In this document: piece by piece, positions 11,383 to 21,683 of the stretch
Position numbering within the stretch: position 1 is the first letter of the stretch
Layout: each line of letters opens with the position of its first letter
DNA from: Saturnia japonica
Lineage: Eukaryota; Arthropoda; Insecta; Lepidoptera; Saturniidae
Reading direction: 5' to 3'
NCBI GenBank assembly: GCA_033032175.1
Contig: CM065319.1
Coordinates: forward strand, 17,953,018-18,017,017
DNA: 64,000 bases
Made by a program: the position numbers and the translations under genes
The notes under the pieces: model-generated
The model's database searches: none
Told to the model about the DNA's origin: nothing
Seen by the model: only the letters and a program-made list of their open reading frames with translations

Positions 11383-12666
11383 CAGGATGGGCCAGAAAGG
11401 CGTACGATTTTAAAAACACTTTTGCGTTTGAACCTTATGAGCGGGGGCTGTGCTGGTGATGGGGATGAGAAGCTCGGTTCTCGAAAATTAAACCGCGATG
11501 GATCGCTTCACCGGAGCGCAGCATGCATTCTGCGTTAAACATTATTATAAAAATGGCAATTCGTGCGCTATGCTTCGACGTTTATTTCGGCGTGAGTTTG
11601 GATTACATGACGTAAATCAGTGTCTGAAGGAAAGTGTGATTCGATCATGCGTCAGAAAGTTCGAAGCTACTGATTCGACTCTCAATTAGAAGCCTGCGGG
11701 ACGCCCAAGGTCAACAAGAACGGAAGGCACAATTGAACAAGTTAGAGCTTCAGTTCAACGTAATCCTGGTCTATCGACTCGCAAGCGATCAGCTGAACTT
11801 GTAGTGTCCAGAACATCTTTGCGTCGCATTTTGTTAAAAGATTTGAATTTACACCCGTATAAAATTCAACTTGTGCAGGAATTACTGCCAGATGACCCAA
11901 TTTTACGACGAGCTTTTGTTGAAACAATGTTGGAACGCTTTCAGAGTTTCAACAATATTCTGTTCTCCGACGAAGCCCATTTTCACTTAAATGGGCATGT
12001 CAATAAACAGAATTGCCTTTATTGGGCTGCAGAGAACCCACGTGCAAAACATCAAAAGCCTCTGCATTCGCCGAAAGTAACCGTTTGGGCAGCCAATCAG
12101 CACACGGAATTATCGGACCCTATTTCTTTGAAAATCAACAAAGGCAATCTGTCACTCTAAATTTCGACCGATACATAAGCGACATTAAGGGATTTTTTCT
12201 TTCTGCAACTGCAACAATTTGAAGCCTATAATCGTGCGACGTGATTTCAACAAGATGGTGCGACATGCCATACATCTAATGCTTCGTTGGCGGCCGTAAA
12301 CGAGATGTTTGCTGAGAAACTGATATCGAGCCGGTACGGATCTAACGCCACCGGACTTTTTCATGTGTGGATACCTGAAAAGTAGAGTCTACTCCAATAA
12401 CCCAACCACGATTGATCAGTTGAAGATAAATATCCGAGAAGAAATGGCAGCTATTACTCGCGCAATGTGTCAGCGAATTTTTACCAATTTGAGGTTCAGA
12501 TTCGAGGAATGTTTGCAGCGGGTTGGTGCACACATGAATGATGTAATTTATAAGAAATAAATTTCCCAGATGTCTATTTTAATTGAAATAAAGATGTGTA
12601 TGTGTATCGTATTTAGTTTTTTTTTAATTATTTTATAAAATTCGCAAACCTTTCTGGCCCATCCTG
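11383..12666 (+). mobile_element. complete but dead Tc1/mariner-superfamily element
   Basis: A 1284-bp DNA transposon with terminal inverted repeats: CAGGATGGGCCAGAAAGG at 11383-11400, and its exact reverse complement at 12649-12666. Similarity continues less perfectly for several bases inward. It is flanked by TA on both sides and contains a single decayed transposase. The ends are intact while the coding region is dead, so it could still have been mobilised in trans by a related transposase. Confidence 0.92.
11498..12560 (+). pseudogene. Tc1/mariner-type DDE transposase, multiply broken
   Basis: A transposase remnant read mainly in one frame with several lesions. The N-terminal helix-turn-helix part (ATG 11498) is of the type found in DUF4817-like insect transposases. 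It is interrupted by an in-frame TAG at 11687-11689, and the same frame then continues with the AGRPRS-type linker. The catalytic core shows FSDEAHFHLNGHVNKQN (first Asp, about 11965). There is a frame change near 12093, and QQDGATCH (second Asp, about 12253) is preceded by a stop in place of the usual Trp. The third-Asp region near 12350 (PPDFF) is preceded by a small deletion. The C-terminal part (12363-12560) is open to its stop. At least two frame changes and two stops make it non-functional. I place it in the IS630-Tc1-mariner superfamily without naming a family. Confidence 0.85.
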
Positions 12667-12668
12667 TA

Positions 12669-13478
12669 TAACGTTGAGTTGGGGTCCCTGGAGTTTTGTT
12701 GAACTAATTGCTTGCGGTGCTAGTATCCTGCGATTTGAGGCGGCTAAACCCATGTATATATAATTCACTCCACACACACACATACTTCACAATTGGCCGT
12801 CCAGGTTGCCGGGGTGTGGTCAGGGATACCGTCCGCGCCTGACGAGGTGAGTTTCCTTTTGTTTGTAATCAATTACTGCGTATCGCAGCAATAGGTTCTA
12901 GAGGGATTATCATTCGTGAAACTAGGGCCCAGCGTACGTCACGCGAATAGTACGTCGCGAATATTCTCGAATATACTTCAAACGTCAAACAGAAAATAGT
13001 TTAAGATTAAAAAGTTGCTGGTCGAATTTCTATCATTGGGCGACCGCTAGTATAGTTAAAATTACATAAATTTGTCAATTCATCGTGAATATTTTTAATG
13101 TAAATCTCATTAATATTTTTACTGATAAGGAAAACAAACATTAAAAACTTTTTTTTAAAGAATGGAACATTGTTTTGTTGTTTATACTGGGGAACTTTTT
13201 ATAAATTGAAATAAATGATATGAACACGAGTACCGATGTACGTAACCAAAGCAAATATTTGAAATTATATGGCTTGAGACAACACCAGTTCACACTAGAA
13301 TGTTAATACTTTTGTAGTTAATTGTATATTTTTTGGGATGCAGTAGTATACGTATCACGACTAGGGTAGCACCCTTACTATATTTTAATCAATTGTACCA
13401 TAAATTATAGAAAAAATATAATATAGTATAAAAAATACTATATTTTCATATCTAATTCAACTGTCACTCTTAATACGA
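12669..13478. other. unassigned stretch
   Basis: AT-rich, no coding signal. It contains an AT-rich inverted repeat (ATATAGTAT...ATACTATAT, about 13420-13444) that could form a hairpin. Confidence 0.5.
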
Positions 13479-14502
13479 GCACGGCGTTACCCGTTATAAA
13501 TGTGCTACGTCAACAATACAGAGCGGGACCGCGCACCGAGAGCGCGAACGCGTCGGAAACGATTCCCTCGAACTCTGTATATCCGGCGGCGAATACACGC
13601 TACGGTAATCAGCTGTCTGGAAACCAGTGCGTGCAAGCCCCGCTCACTACGTGTGATCGACCCTGCTCATACCGGAACCTACCAGGCGTGAAGAGGGCGA
13701 AACATTAAGGTACACACGCCGTGAGGTACCTTCCTGTAGGCATGGCGCTGACGTAGCACGGGAACGGAGAGGACTGGGTCGCTGGCGGGTTGAACACTTG
13801 TGAAGACAATGACACACAGATACCACAATAAAATTTCGCTGTATTAATTCTTCTCAAGATACAATAATTCTTCTTAATATTATTTTTTTTAGTATTATCT
13901 TCTTAGTATTATTTCTTCTAGTCTTGAGTCTTCTTTCTTCAGTTTGTGGAACCTGTGTGTGCCGGTAGGCCGAAACGGCCCGTCTTTTATTTCACTGTTG
14001 GAGCGGGACGGAGTGATAGCGTCTATTTCTCTACTATTCTAACATTACCAAATATGGTCATGTCGCGCCACCGCCGTGGCGTGCCGCGGTTACACTATTT
14101 CTGTTCCTATCTGTGTTATTATTATTATTCTATACAATTTACAATAAATCGCTAATATCTCTAAAAATGTCTATCAAATTACTATGAAATCTATCTTAAT
14201 TTATCACGAACATCAATACCTACATAAAAACACTAAATATAACACTAAGGGTTAATAAACATCGCAAAAATCAAACAATAAACATTACAACTTTAAACGG
14301 CCTATAAACACGATATTACAAGCATTTTTATAAGTTATTTACTATCCTTATATACCTAAAGTTATAACCTTCTATTTAAAAAATTAAATCACTGATTGTG
14401 TATGTAAATTCTTAATCCCTAAAACTTATATCTACAATTATGATTACTTTATTATTTATTTATTATTTCTATCATCACGCCTAGCCCTAAACGTCGCTAA
14501 CA
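13479..14502. repeat. unidentified ~1 kb dispersed repeat, copy 1
   Basis: This segment is highly similar over its whole length to 33295-34301. Both begin GCACGGCGTTACCCGTTA and end CGTCGCTAACA; similarity stops abruptly outside. It has no plausible long ORF. A shared ~69-codon frame (13946-14155) exists only because the DNA is alike, and it shows no family. The ends are LTR-like: on the minus strand it starts TGTTAGCG, and copy 2 is bounded by TGG on the plus-strand side. I found no target duplication, primer site or inverted repeats, so the class is open (solo LTR, non-autonomous element, or 3' part of a larger element). Confidence 0.8.
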
Positions 14503-14959
14503 CTCTAATTTTACATTCTTTTGTTAAATAAAACAGAGAGGCAAATTATCATTTAAATTTATTTTCACTTTGTCAGTTATATTTTGCATCACGTCTCACA
14601 AACCACAGAATCTTTTCGTCTGAGTTTTACATGTATTCAAAGAAACTGTGGAGGTTTTTTTTAAATTTGTTCAGGCATTTAAAAGTTTTGGTGGAATAAA
14701 GAAAGTCACATACATGAACCCTGTAAACGTTACACTCTTCTTTTGGACAGTTGATGAATAATGATTAAAAACAAATTCGACGATAAAAATGACTCTAACT
14801 ACTGGTTAGGTTCTAGGCAATTCTTCTTTTTACTCACGCCTCAGATACTTGGCCCTTATCAAAACTAAATCATGATATCTTCATTCGATAAACACCATAT
14901 TCAAATTTTAAGAGACTACGATATTTATAAGCATTACTCGTTCTTCTGTCGTCCACACA
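14503..14959. other. unassigned stretch
   Basis: AT-rich and non-coding as far as I can see. It may be the body of the Helitron whose 3' end is at 14982. Confidence 0.4.
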
Positions 14960-14982
14960 AGTGAAGCCGCGGGCGCAGCTAG
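14960..14982 (+). mobile_element. Helitron 3' terminus
   Basis: AGTGAAGCCGCGGGCGCAG followed by CTAG (14979-14982) and T outside. This is the typical end of non-autonomous insect Helitrons: a GC-rich element near the end, then CTAG, inserted before T. The 5' TC end was not located. Confidence 0.5.
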
Positions 14983-15210
14983 TCAACCATGAAATCAAGC
15001 TTCTCAATAAGTTGAACATTTAGCAGCAACTACACACTTGAAAACTTCACTCGTGACGTAACACGAAGTGCCGTAGCGTAGCGTGGTAAGAGATTATTTT
15101 TAAGACAATATTTTATGAGTAATGTGTTTTGTACCTGATCGTGTTTTTAACTTCAGTAAAGAGACGTCGGCGTCGAGCGTTGTCTGTCTCATTGTGAGAA
15201 CCCTCGTCAC
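14983..15210. other. unassigned spacer
   Basis: Nothing recognised. Confidence 0.4.
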
Positions 15211-15300
15211 TCTGCCGCACCACCGCACCGCGCCGCACCACCGCACCGCGCCGCACCGCGCCGCACCAACGCGCCGCACCACCGCACCGCGCCGCACCGG
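15211..15300. repeat. GC-rich minisatellite
   Basis: Irregular tandem repeat built from CCGCACCA and CCGCACCGCG modules within AT-rich surroundings. Reading frames through it are artefacts of the repeat. Confidence 0.85.
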
Positions 15301-16394
15301 TGGCAATGAGAGCGGTTTAAAACTTTCATCATTAGCACGTAGTGAGTTTGTCAACTATTTAATTTAAATACAGTGTATTAATATTAAAAAACTTTAAATA
15401 TGATGCACTATGTGACTATACAGTTGTCTGTTATAGCGAGCTGCCAGCGCATACCTACACTACGACACTCGACACTGAACATAAATTAATGTCGACAGTA
15501 GTGTCGATGTCGTCTGCACGACAAGAAACTTTGTATCAACATCAATCAATTTATAGAGTGAGTGTCCGAGATCTACACGATCGCTTACGATTGCGACAAT
15601 GCGACACCGGACATCGGACATCGGCTTGAGTTGGTTTCAATTTAATATGACACATTCATGACTGACACGATCATAGCTTCATGTATTTAATTTAAAAAAA
15701 CATCGCTATAAATAGAGATCCATCTGCGTTAGAGAGCGGATTACAACACGAGCACAGTTATATGGGCTTGTAGTCAACAGACTGTTCTCTGATCTCAAAC
15801 ATGATTATCCAGAATCACACAAAACTTTACTTTGGATAAAACACAGAGGTTTTTAATATATCATTTAACAAATTTCAAGTGTGATAATAAACAAAGATAA
15901 GAATATGAGATTAACTATTACTTGGTATTAGCGAGGGGAGAACGTTACACGCCGACATTCAACATTTTTATGATGTGTCACAGTTCTGTGTACTTTATAA
16001 TAAACAATTCAGTTTCTTTGTCTCCTCGTCAGCCCAGGTTTTTGCTAAAATAACTGTGTATCAATTTGTAACCGGAAAAAGTTATTATAGATTTTAATAA
16101 TAAATCATATGAGATAAGTTAATATAATATATCTATTACACAATCACTTAGACCTCGCAATACTCACCGTAGTACACTTTAATATAACTACCAAGTGACT
16201 CGTATAACGGTTTCCACGTTATAATGGTGACAAAGTGAACGCGCATATTATCTATCCCCGAACCAAACACATAAAAGACGGTTTTTATGTTTTCTTTTTA
16301 TATAGACACTGTTAGCCACAAAGGTCCTGGAGCCTCAGACGGCTTTTACAACTTCATCGTGGCTTGAATGGATTTTGTGTTGATTTTATTATTT
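15301..16394. other. unassigned stretch
   Basis: No gene seen. At 16313-16350 a short piece (GTTAGCC... CGGCTTTTACAACTT) weakly resembles the reverse complement of the Jockey-type 3' UTR seen at 21025-21085, perhaps an old tail fragment. Confidence 0.4.
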
Positions 16395-16500
16395 TTTTAA
16401 TTGGTGGCCCACAATGGCAAAAAGTAGCCCTAAACCGAGAAAAATGGAAAGCTTTGGAAGAAGCTTTTACCTGAGAGGGGTTCCAGTAGATTAATAAATT
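16395..16500 (+). pseudogene. 3' end of a LINE endonuclease-reverse transcriptase, fragment
   Basis: A short stretch decodes as a peptide ending NREKWKALEEAFT followed by a stop. This wording is characteristic of the extreme C-terminus of many insect non-LTR retrotransposon ORF2 proteins (D/N-R-x-K-W-x-x-L-E-E-A-F/Y). Only this tail remains, so the clade cannot be fixed. Confidence 0.4.
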
Positions 16501-16854
16501 AGTACTTACCTAGTTAAAATGTAAATATTTTATTTTTATTATGATAACTGTACTACATACATAATATTTTTTCATTGCTATGTATAAAAGTAAATAAAAG
16601 TGTTTTTTTCTTTATATTTGTTTGTAAAACAGGAAATGAAAGGCTTTTTTATGTTTATTTTTTTATATATTATTCCGAGCGGTCGCGGTCAAAGGCGGCG
16701 CGGGGCGTAGGTTGCTATTCAAAACTTGTGCCACCACGGTCGACTACATGCAAATAAAATGTCGTTTCGCTTCCAGTTATGGGGTCGTTTTTTTATTGTT
16801 ATAGGTTTAGGGTTGTGGCTACAATCACACTTGTCACACAATCAATCAATCATA
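16501..16854. other. unassigned stretch
   Basis: AT-rich with a GC patch at 16676-16712. No coding evidence. Confidence 0.4.
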
Positions 16855-17228
16855 TCTCCTCAATGCTCTGAACAGGTTGCAGAGACGGGCTGTTCGTATT
16901 GTTAATGATGCAGACGTTACCGAGTACATTGAGCCGCTTCAGCTGCGCAGGAACATCGCCTCGCTGAGCGTGTTCTATCGTCTGTATCATGGTGTGTTCT
17001 GACGAGCTGTTCAATTTACTTCTTTTCTCTCCTTTCCACAACAAACCACACGCGCTAGGCTTCGGAGTCACAGTTTTACAGTAACCTCCATCTCAACAAG
17101 AACTTATCTTTGAATAATTCATCTTTATCGTACCGTAAAGCTGTAGCACCTTCTCCTGTCCTGTGTGTTCCCTCCTTCTTATGACATCGGGTTCTTTAAG
17201 CGTAACGTGAAGAGACAGTTAGTATGAC
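16855..17228 (+). pseudogene. LINE ORF2 C-terminal fragment (CR1/Jockey-like), decayed
   Basis: Reads as LNALNRLQRRAVRIVNDA and then LRRNIASLSVFYRLYHG, with a stop near 17002 and further frame changes. Pieces ending with SYDIGFFKRNVKRQL can still be made out near 17180-17222. This is the post-RT C-terminal region of non-LTR retrotransposon polyproteins, where the sequence '...LQRRA.R...' precedes a block like RTVKLWN.LP and a final F(K)RNV. All catalytic parts are missing. It appears to be a separate, older insertion from the other LINEs here. Confidence 0.6.
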
Positions 17229-17330
17229 AGCGGCGACCGCTGATGGATTTAGATCTCTCCGTGGTCGCCGTTAGTGTTTCGACTGCGCTGTGTTTACTAT
17301 CTGGAGCAGTATCGTCACCGTGCCGAGGTA

Positions 17331-17627
17331 TTATAAAAATAAAAGAAAAACTGATTCCTTCACTTCAATATTTTGTTTCACTTTTGGGATTTTAACTTCA
17401 TTTGAAGACGTTGATGACCTACCAGGGTGAGGTAAATCTTTCAGCATATCTTGGCCGCTTTTCAGCGCCTTGTACCACTCATCAGCACATGTTTTTGATA
17501 AAGTTGATTTACCGTAAGCTTTCTGTAACATTTTCAGTATCTCCGAACACGAAATTCCATTGGCGATGCAAAATTTAAGACAAAACCTTTGTTCTATGTT
17601 TTGTCCATTATGAAATTCGCAATACAC
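17331..17627 (-). pseudogene. N-terminal helix-turn-helix piece of a mariner-like transposase
   Basis: A 98-codon frame whose first ~85 residues carry EQRFCLKFCIANGIS, LKMLQKAYG, EWYKALKSG and LPHPGRSSTS. This is the HTH_48-type DNA-binding domain at the start of many mariner-like transposases (also seen alone as GVQW-type proteins). The catalytic domain is absent; after the GR(P)STS linker the frame runs into unrelated AT-rich codons. It is therefore a truncated transposon remnant and not a host gene, although solitary HTH_48 ORFs are common in insects. Confidence 0.65.
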
Positions 17628-19299
17628 ACTAGATAATATGACTAACTAAAAACCGCACTGTATTTAATCTAAATTACAACCGCGCCAAAATGAAAAACAG
17701 TTGTGCCAATCTACCGTCTACTGTATTTTTTTGTACAAAGTATCTTGAAAAAAATGTAATTGTCTTTAAATAGAGGTACAATCTAATTTAATTCTTTAAA
17801 ATTAAGAACCTTAACAAAAATATCCACACAGACATTACGGTTGCAGGTTGTTTCTGATTGACTGGCATTAAAATAATAAAGAAAAGGTGAACTTAATACA
17901 AGCACATAAGTACATTGCGGTTGGACCGCGCGCGGGTTAGCGAGTCTTTTTCCGACACTAACAGCTGGATAAGTATCTTGCAAGTCAGCTGTTAGCATTC
18001 TGCTTTGTTCAAGATCAACGTTGGTCTTATGAACCCACTCGGCGTCACGTAGGATGCGTGAAGGACGAACGTTGTGCTGTACTGCTGTGCCTCTAGACTT
18101 GTAGCGACACACAGCGACATCTATCGAGCCACATACGACGCATCCTACGTCGCACTATAGAAATTAACTCTTCAATTGAGTATATATACAAGAACTCGAC
18201 TACAACCGTTGGGCAGCTGCCCGCCAGACATAACACCCGTCTGGTCGGAGGATCCTCCCTTTGCAATAGTTCCTCTACAGACTTATTATTGCTCGGATCA
18301 TTATGTTGTTTGTGACATGAATTTAGATGTGCCTTGTTTGTACGAAACTACAGTCCACACTGCTCCGGAGCTAGAGATAGCGCATTCAACGAAAAAAACA
18401 CACGTTATATCTCACTAGACCTCCTCGCCCCTTGTGATATTTCGTGACGTTTTCCGAACCCCCTCACCCACACATGATTAATGGACGATCCTTTAGGTGG
18501 AATGTGCGCGCCAAACACAGACAGAGTCCTGGGTATAGCTTAGTCTTAAACAGAGTACTGAGTATTGGAGCTACTACGGCCGTAATGGATAACTTTGTGG
18601 AAGAGTTCAACTTTTCACATAAATTATAAGGATTCGGAAACGCGCTCGGGAATTTCATTAAACTCTATAAGGCTCATAAATACGGCAGCTATGTATCACT
18701 TCACTATTAGTATTTGTTTCAAAAACTTACAATATTGTTTGAAGGAGTTTAGTTGTTAACGAGCACGCGGCACTGACTTACACACGAGATGTTTCAACGG
18801 TATCCTTATGTATCTTTTTGCCTATTAAATTTAAAACAAAAAACGATAGCGAATTATCCATGCACAGAGTCATATACGTATCGACTAGCCACACAAAGCA
18901 AGGGAGAACGAAGGACCGAAGGTTCGGTTTCGGTTTCGTCCGAAACTTCAGCCAATCCGAAACTCAGATCCGTGTATATCTTATATTTTATCTGTGACCA
19001 CAAAGTACTGAATTATTAAGGAATCTGTACTTTACTTCCGAGAGAATTGTCTTTAATATTTTTGTTAACAATTTTTTTTCATTTTAAATTGTTAATTTCT
19101 GTAGTAAGTAGGTATAAAAGAAAATCGTTGTCAACAACTATCATCATTTCTGTTTCTCCTCTTACTTCTAAATCACGCTACGGATTTTTATATAGTTTTC
19201 ACTGACATTCGGTTTTTTTTATTAGAAATTATTATAGTATATTATATTACATAGACAAATCGTAATAAAAAAATACAAAAAAAAAAATATTCTCCTTAA
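17628..19299. other. unassigned stretch
   Basis: No gene recognised. The minus-strand frame 17783-18112 (109 codons) has no family features. Around 18115-18165 there is a small imperfect palindrome containing ACGACGCATCCTACGTCG. A palindrome of GGTTTCGG/CCGAAAC type occurs at 18918-18945. Confidence 0.4.
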
Positions 19300-19703
19300 A
19301 TCCTGGCTTATTTTCATAAAATTTTGTACATGGGAAGTATAAGTTACATAATTAATGCACTATATGAATTGTCAATATTACTTCTAGAAATAAAAGTTCA
19401 ATAAATTAAATTTTCATTAATTCTCAACTGATTCTGATCAAATGTTGTAGACAGGAAACATACATCATACCTAGCATAATTGAGAGGCTATAAGAATTCT
19501 TAATAATTCATTAGAAATTGTAAACTAGAATAATAGTTTTCAACCGATTTTAATGAAAATTGTACCCTGGGGGGGAAATACATGCCACTCCTCAATTGAT
19601 ACGGCATATGCATTGTCGAGAATATGAGCAAAAATATAATTACAGGATCTAAATAAGTACTGATTAGTAAGAAACTCGTGCGGAGCCGCGGGGACATAAC
19701 TAG
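19300..19703 (+). mobile_element. non-autonomous Helitron, 3' part
   Basis: This segment is similar to the 3' two-thirds of the Helitron at 61551-62331. Shared blocks include the C-rich/G-run piece (TACCCTGGGGGGGAAATACA), GATACGGCATAT and the terminal hairpin GCGGAGCCGC. It ends with CTAG at 19700-19703, followed by T. The 5' end was not recognised, so it may be truncated or extend further left. Confidence 0.65.
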
Positions 19704-20977
19704 TATAATAATAATAGATGTATATTATAGGTGAAGGATCGCGCCACACCGGGCGACGATTAAAATTATGAAGAATTCGAACGGATCGAAACTTTAGCCA
19801 AGTTTATGAAGAGAATACGACTTCATATCAGGTTTTCTACCTGAAATATTAAACTTTTGACTATTATCGTTTCTCCGTGACGTCACTAACTTATCATTTA
19901 ATACAACATTACTATTTAATTAATTTACTTCTTTGTTTACTTTTACATTGAGGATATTAATGTTAATTAGCCGTTTGATTTTCTTTATTCTGGCAATGGC
20001 TTCTAATCAATAACAATGCTATTTTATCCGGACTACGGCATGTCGAAAGGAAAGCTATCATTTATGTTGTAAGTAGATATATTTAATGTACATGTGTATG
20101 TATTTAACTATATACCATGTATGTATATTAGTTCCCACATAGATACCTATCTTCTAAACTATCATAATTTAACTTTACTGGAGTTTTTAATCTTTAGAAC
20201 ATAGAAGAGTCTTCATAGTTCGCTGAAACTATTAGGCTATATTGTTATGACGTCACAGTAAATTCAATATGACGCCGTATAGAGGACATAAAGTTCTGCA
20301 AGTAAAAAAAATTATTATGTAAGCCGTCGAGGGTAGAGTAAGATAGCATTCGAGCACCTGAACTTGTGCCCTTACAAATACTTCAGAGCGCAAAGTATTG
20401 CTACCGGATTTTAGTTTAAAAACTTATAAACATAGATTATCGATTGATCTCCTCGGCGCTGCGCTCCAACTAGATACGCCGCCGACGTACTATAGAAAAA
20501 CGGCAATAAATACTACGCCAAAATCGGCGTACTCGACTCTGTCACTCCAACGTTCACATACCATGTATTTTATTAAATAATCGAAAGATAATTAAAGGTA
20601 ATGCTAGTATGCGCAATGAATCTATAAGAAATAAGAAAGACCCAGGGATCGCATATTATCAGTAAGTAATATAGGTGAGATTCAATTGAAACGTAATTTA
20701 CCTTTAACTACAAATTATTAGATGACGGCTCAATCTAGCCGCGTCAATATAAATCTGTGTCGTCACGGTTATGCTTTTTATTATTACGTCTATTGTGAAT
20801 AAAAAGACGTTCACAATATTTAATGTGTGCTAAATTAATAGCGCTTGTTTTATTCTTGTTTCGTTTTACAAAGTTACATTAGTGCGTGGTAACAATGTTG
20901 ATTCTTAATATCGTTCTTGACTGTAGTTTGCTTGTAGATTCGCTGCTTGCTGTTGCTGGCGTTGTGGTGTTTCTCGA
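19704..20977. other. unassigned stretch
   Basis: AT-rich without coding evidence. The right part (20760-20977), read on the minus strand, would be the transcribed leader of the split promoter described at 20978-20982/29951-29960. It is A/C-rich like many insect 5' UTRs. Confidence 0.4.
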
Positions 20978-20982
20978 ACTGA
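20978..20982 (-). promoter_or_regulatory. candidate initiator (TCAGT) of a promoter split by a LINE
   Basis: Minus-strand TCAGT, the arthropod initiator consensus. If the LINE 20996-29928 and one target duplication are removed, it lies about 30-34 bases downstream of the TATA-like box at 29960-29951, which is canonical core-promoter spacing. No transcript evidence can be read from DNA alone. Confidence 0.4.
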
Positions 20983-20983
20983 T

Positions 20984-20995
20984 CGTAGTACTGCC
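20984..20995. repeat. 12-bp target-site duplication of the Jockey-type LINE (3' side)
   Basis: CGTAGTACTGCC directly abuts the poly-T (poly-A on the minus strand) of the LINE, and is repeated exactly at 29929-29940 at its 5' side. Confidence 0.9.
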
Positions 20996-21017
20996 TTTTT
21001 TTTTTTTTTTTTTTTTT

Positions 21018-21517
21018 GTCTGACCTTGCTGTTAGCCTTAGGGGCCCTATCCGAAAACAGAGCCGCTGCGGCTTTTACAACTTTACCGGGCTTGGGGGCG
21101 AGCGCTTAAGGCACTCAGCCGCGTAAGCGTGGGCAACCAGCGCGCAAGGGTGCCAAAATGGCCGGACCTCGGCTTGGGCTGTTGCCGCGATTGCAATGAA
21201 GTCGCGATCTGTCTAATACCCTATCCGTAAAATCGAGCTAAACTAACATATACAGATATACGTGTTCCTTCCTCCTGGGAGGAAGGAAGGAACATGTGTA
21301 CGTGTATTTAGTAATCTGAAATATGTTCTACACTAACTAGTGCAAAAAAAGAAAAAAAAAGGTTCCTTACATAACCTATGTACCTGTGAGGTGTGCACGT
21401 ATGTACATATGTGTGTACGTGATGTTTGTATGCGGGTAGCTAAGTGTTGCACGTAAAGTGTCACTTGTATCGCGCGGGCGGCTGCCAGACTCAAGGGTTT
21501 CACCCCGAGGAACGGAC
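21018..21517 (-). other. 3' UTR of the Jockey-type LINE
   Basis: GC-rich non-coding end matching 609-1128 in inverted orientation; it leads into the poly-A tail. Confidence 0.8.
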
Positions 21518-21683
21518 CTAGGCTTGAGTTGCCGCGGGAGAGGGAGGTCGCGGCGGTGGGTGTGCGGGAGCGAAATTAGCCGCCCGTCCCCTGCGGAGGG
21601 AACGGTGGTTACGCGGGCGTGGGCGAAAACACGCTCTGTTTAGAGAGACGGTTGAGTAATATGCGATTTGTTTCACGATTTCG

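Noticed and set aside
13946..14155. 69-codon ORF also present at 33744-33953
   Set aside because: Similarity is explained by the shared 1-kb repeat; substitutions show no sign of codon constraint and no domain is seen.
15100..15367. ORFs of 81-84 codons on both strands
   Set aside because: They are products of the CCGCACC minisatellite, whose repeat avoids stops.
17783..18112. 109-codon minus-strand ORF
   Set aside because: No recognisable domain or splice context, and composition is unlike a protein; left as unassigned.
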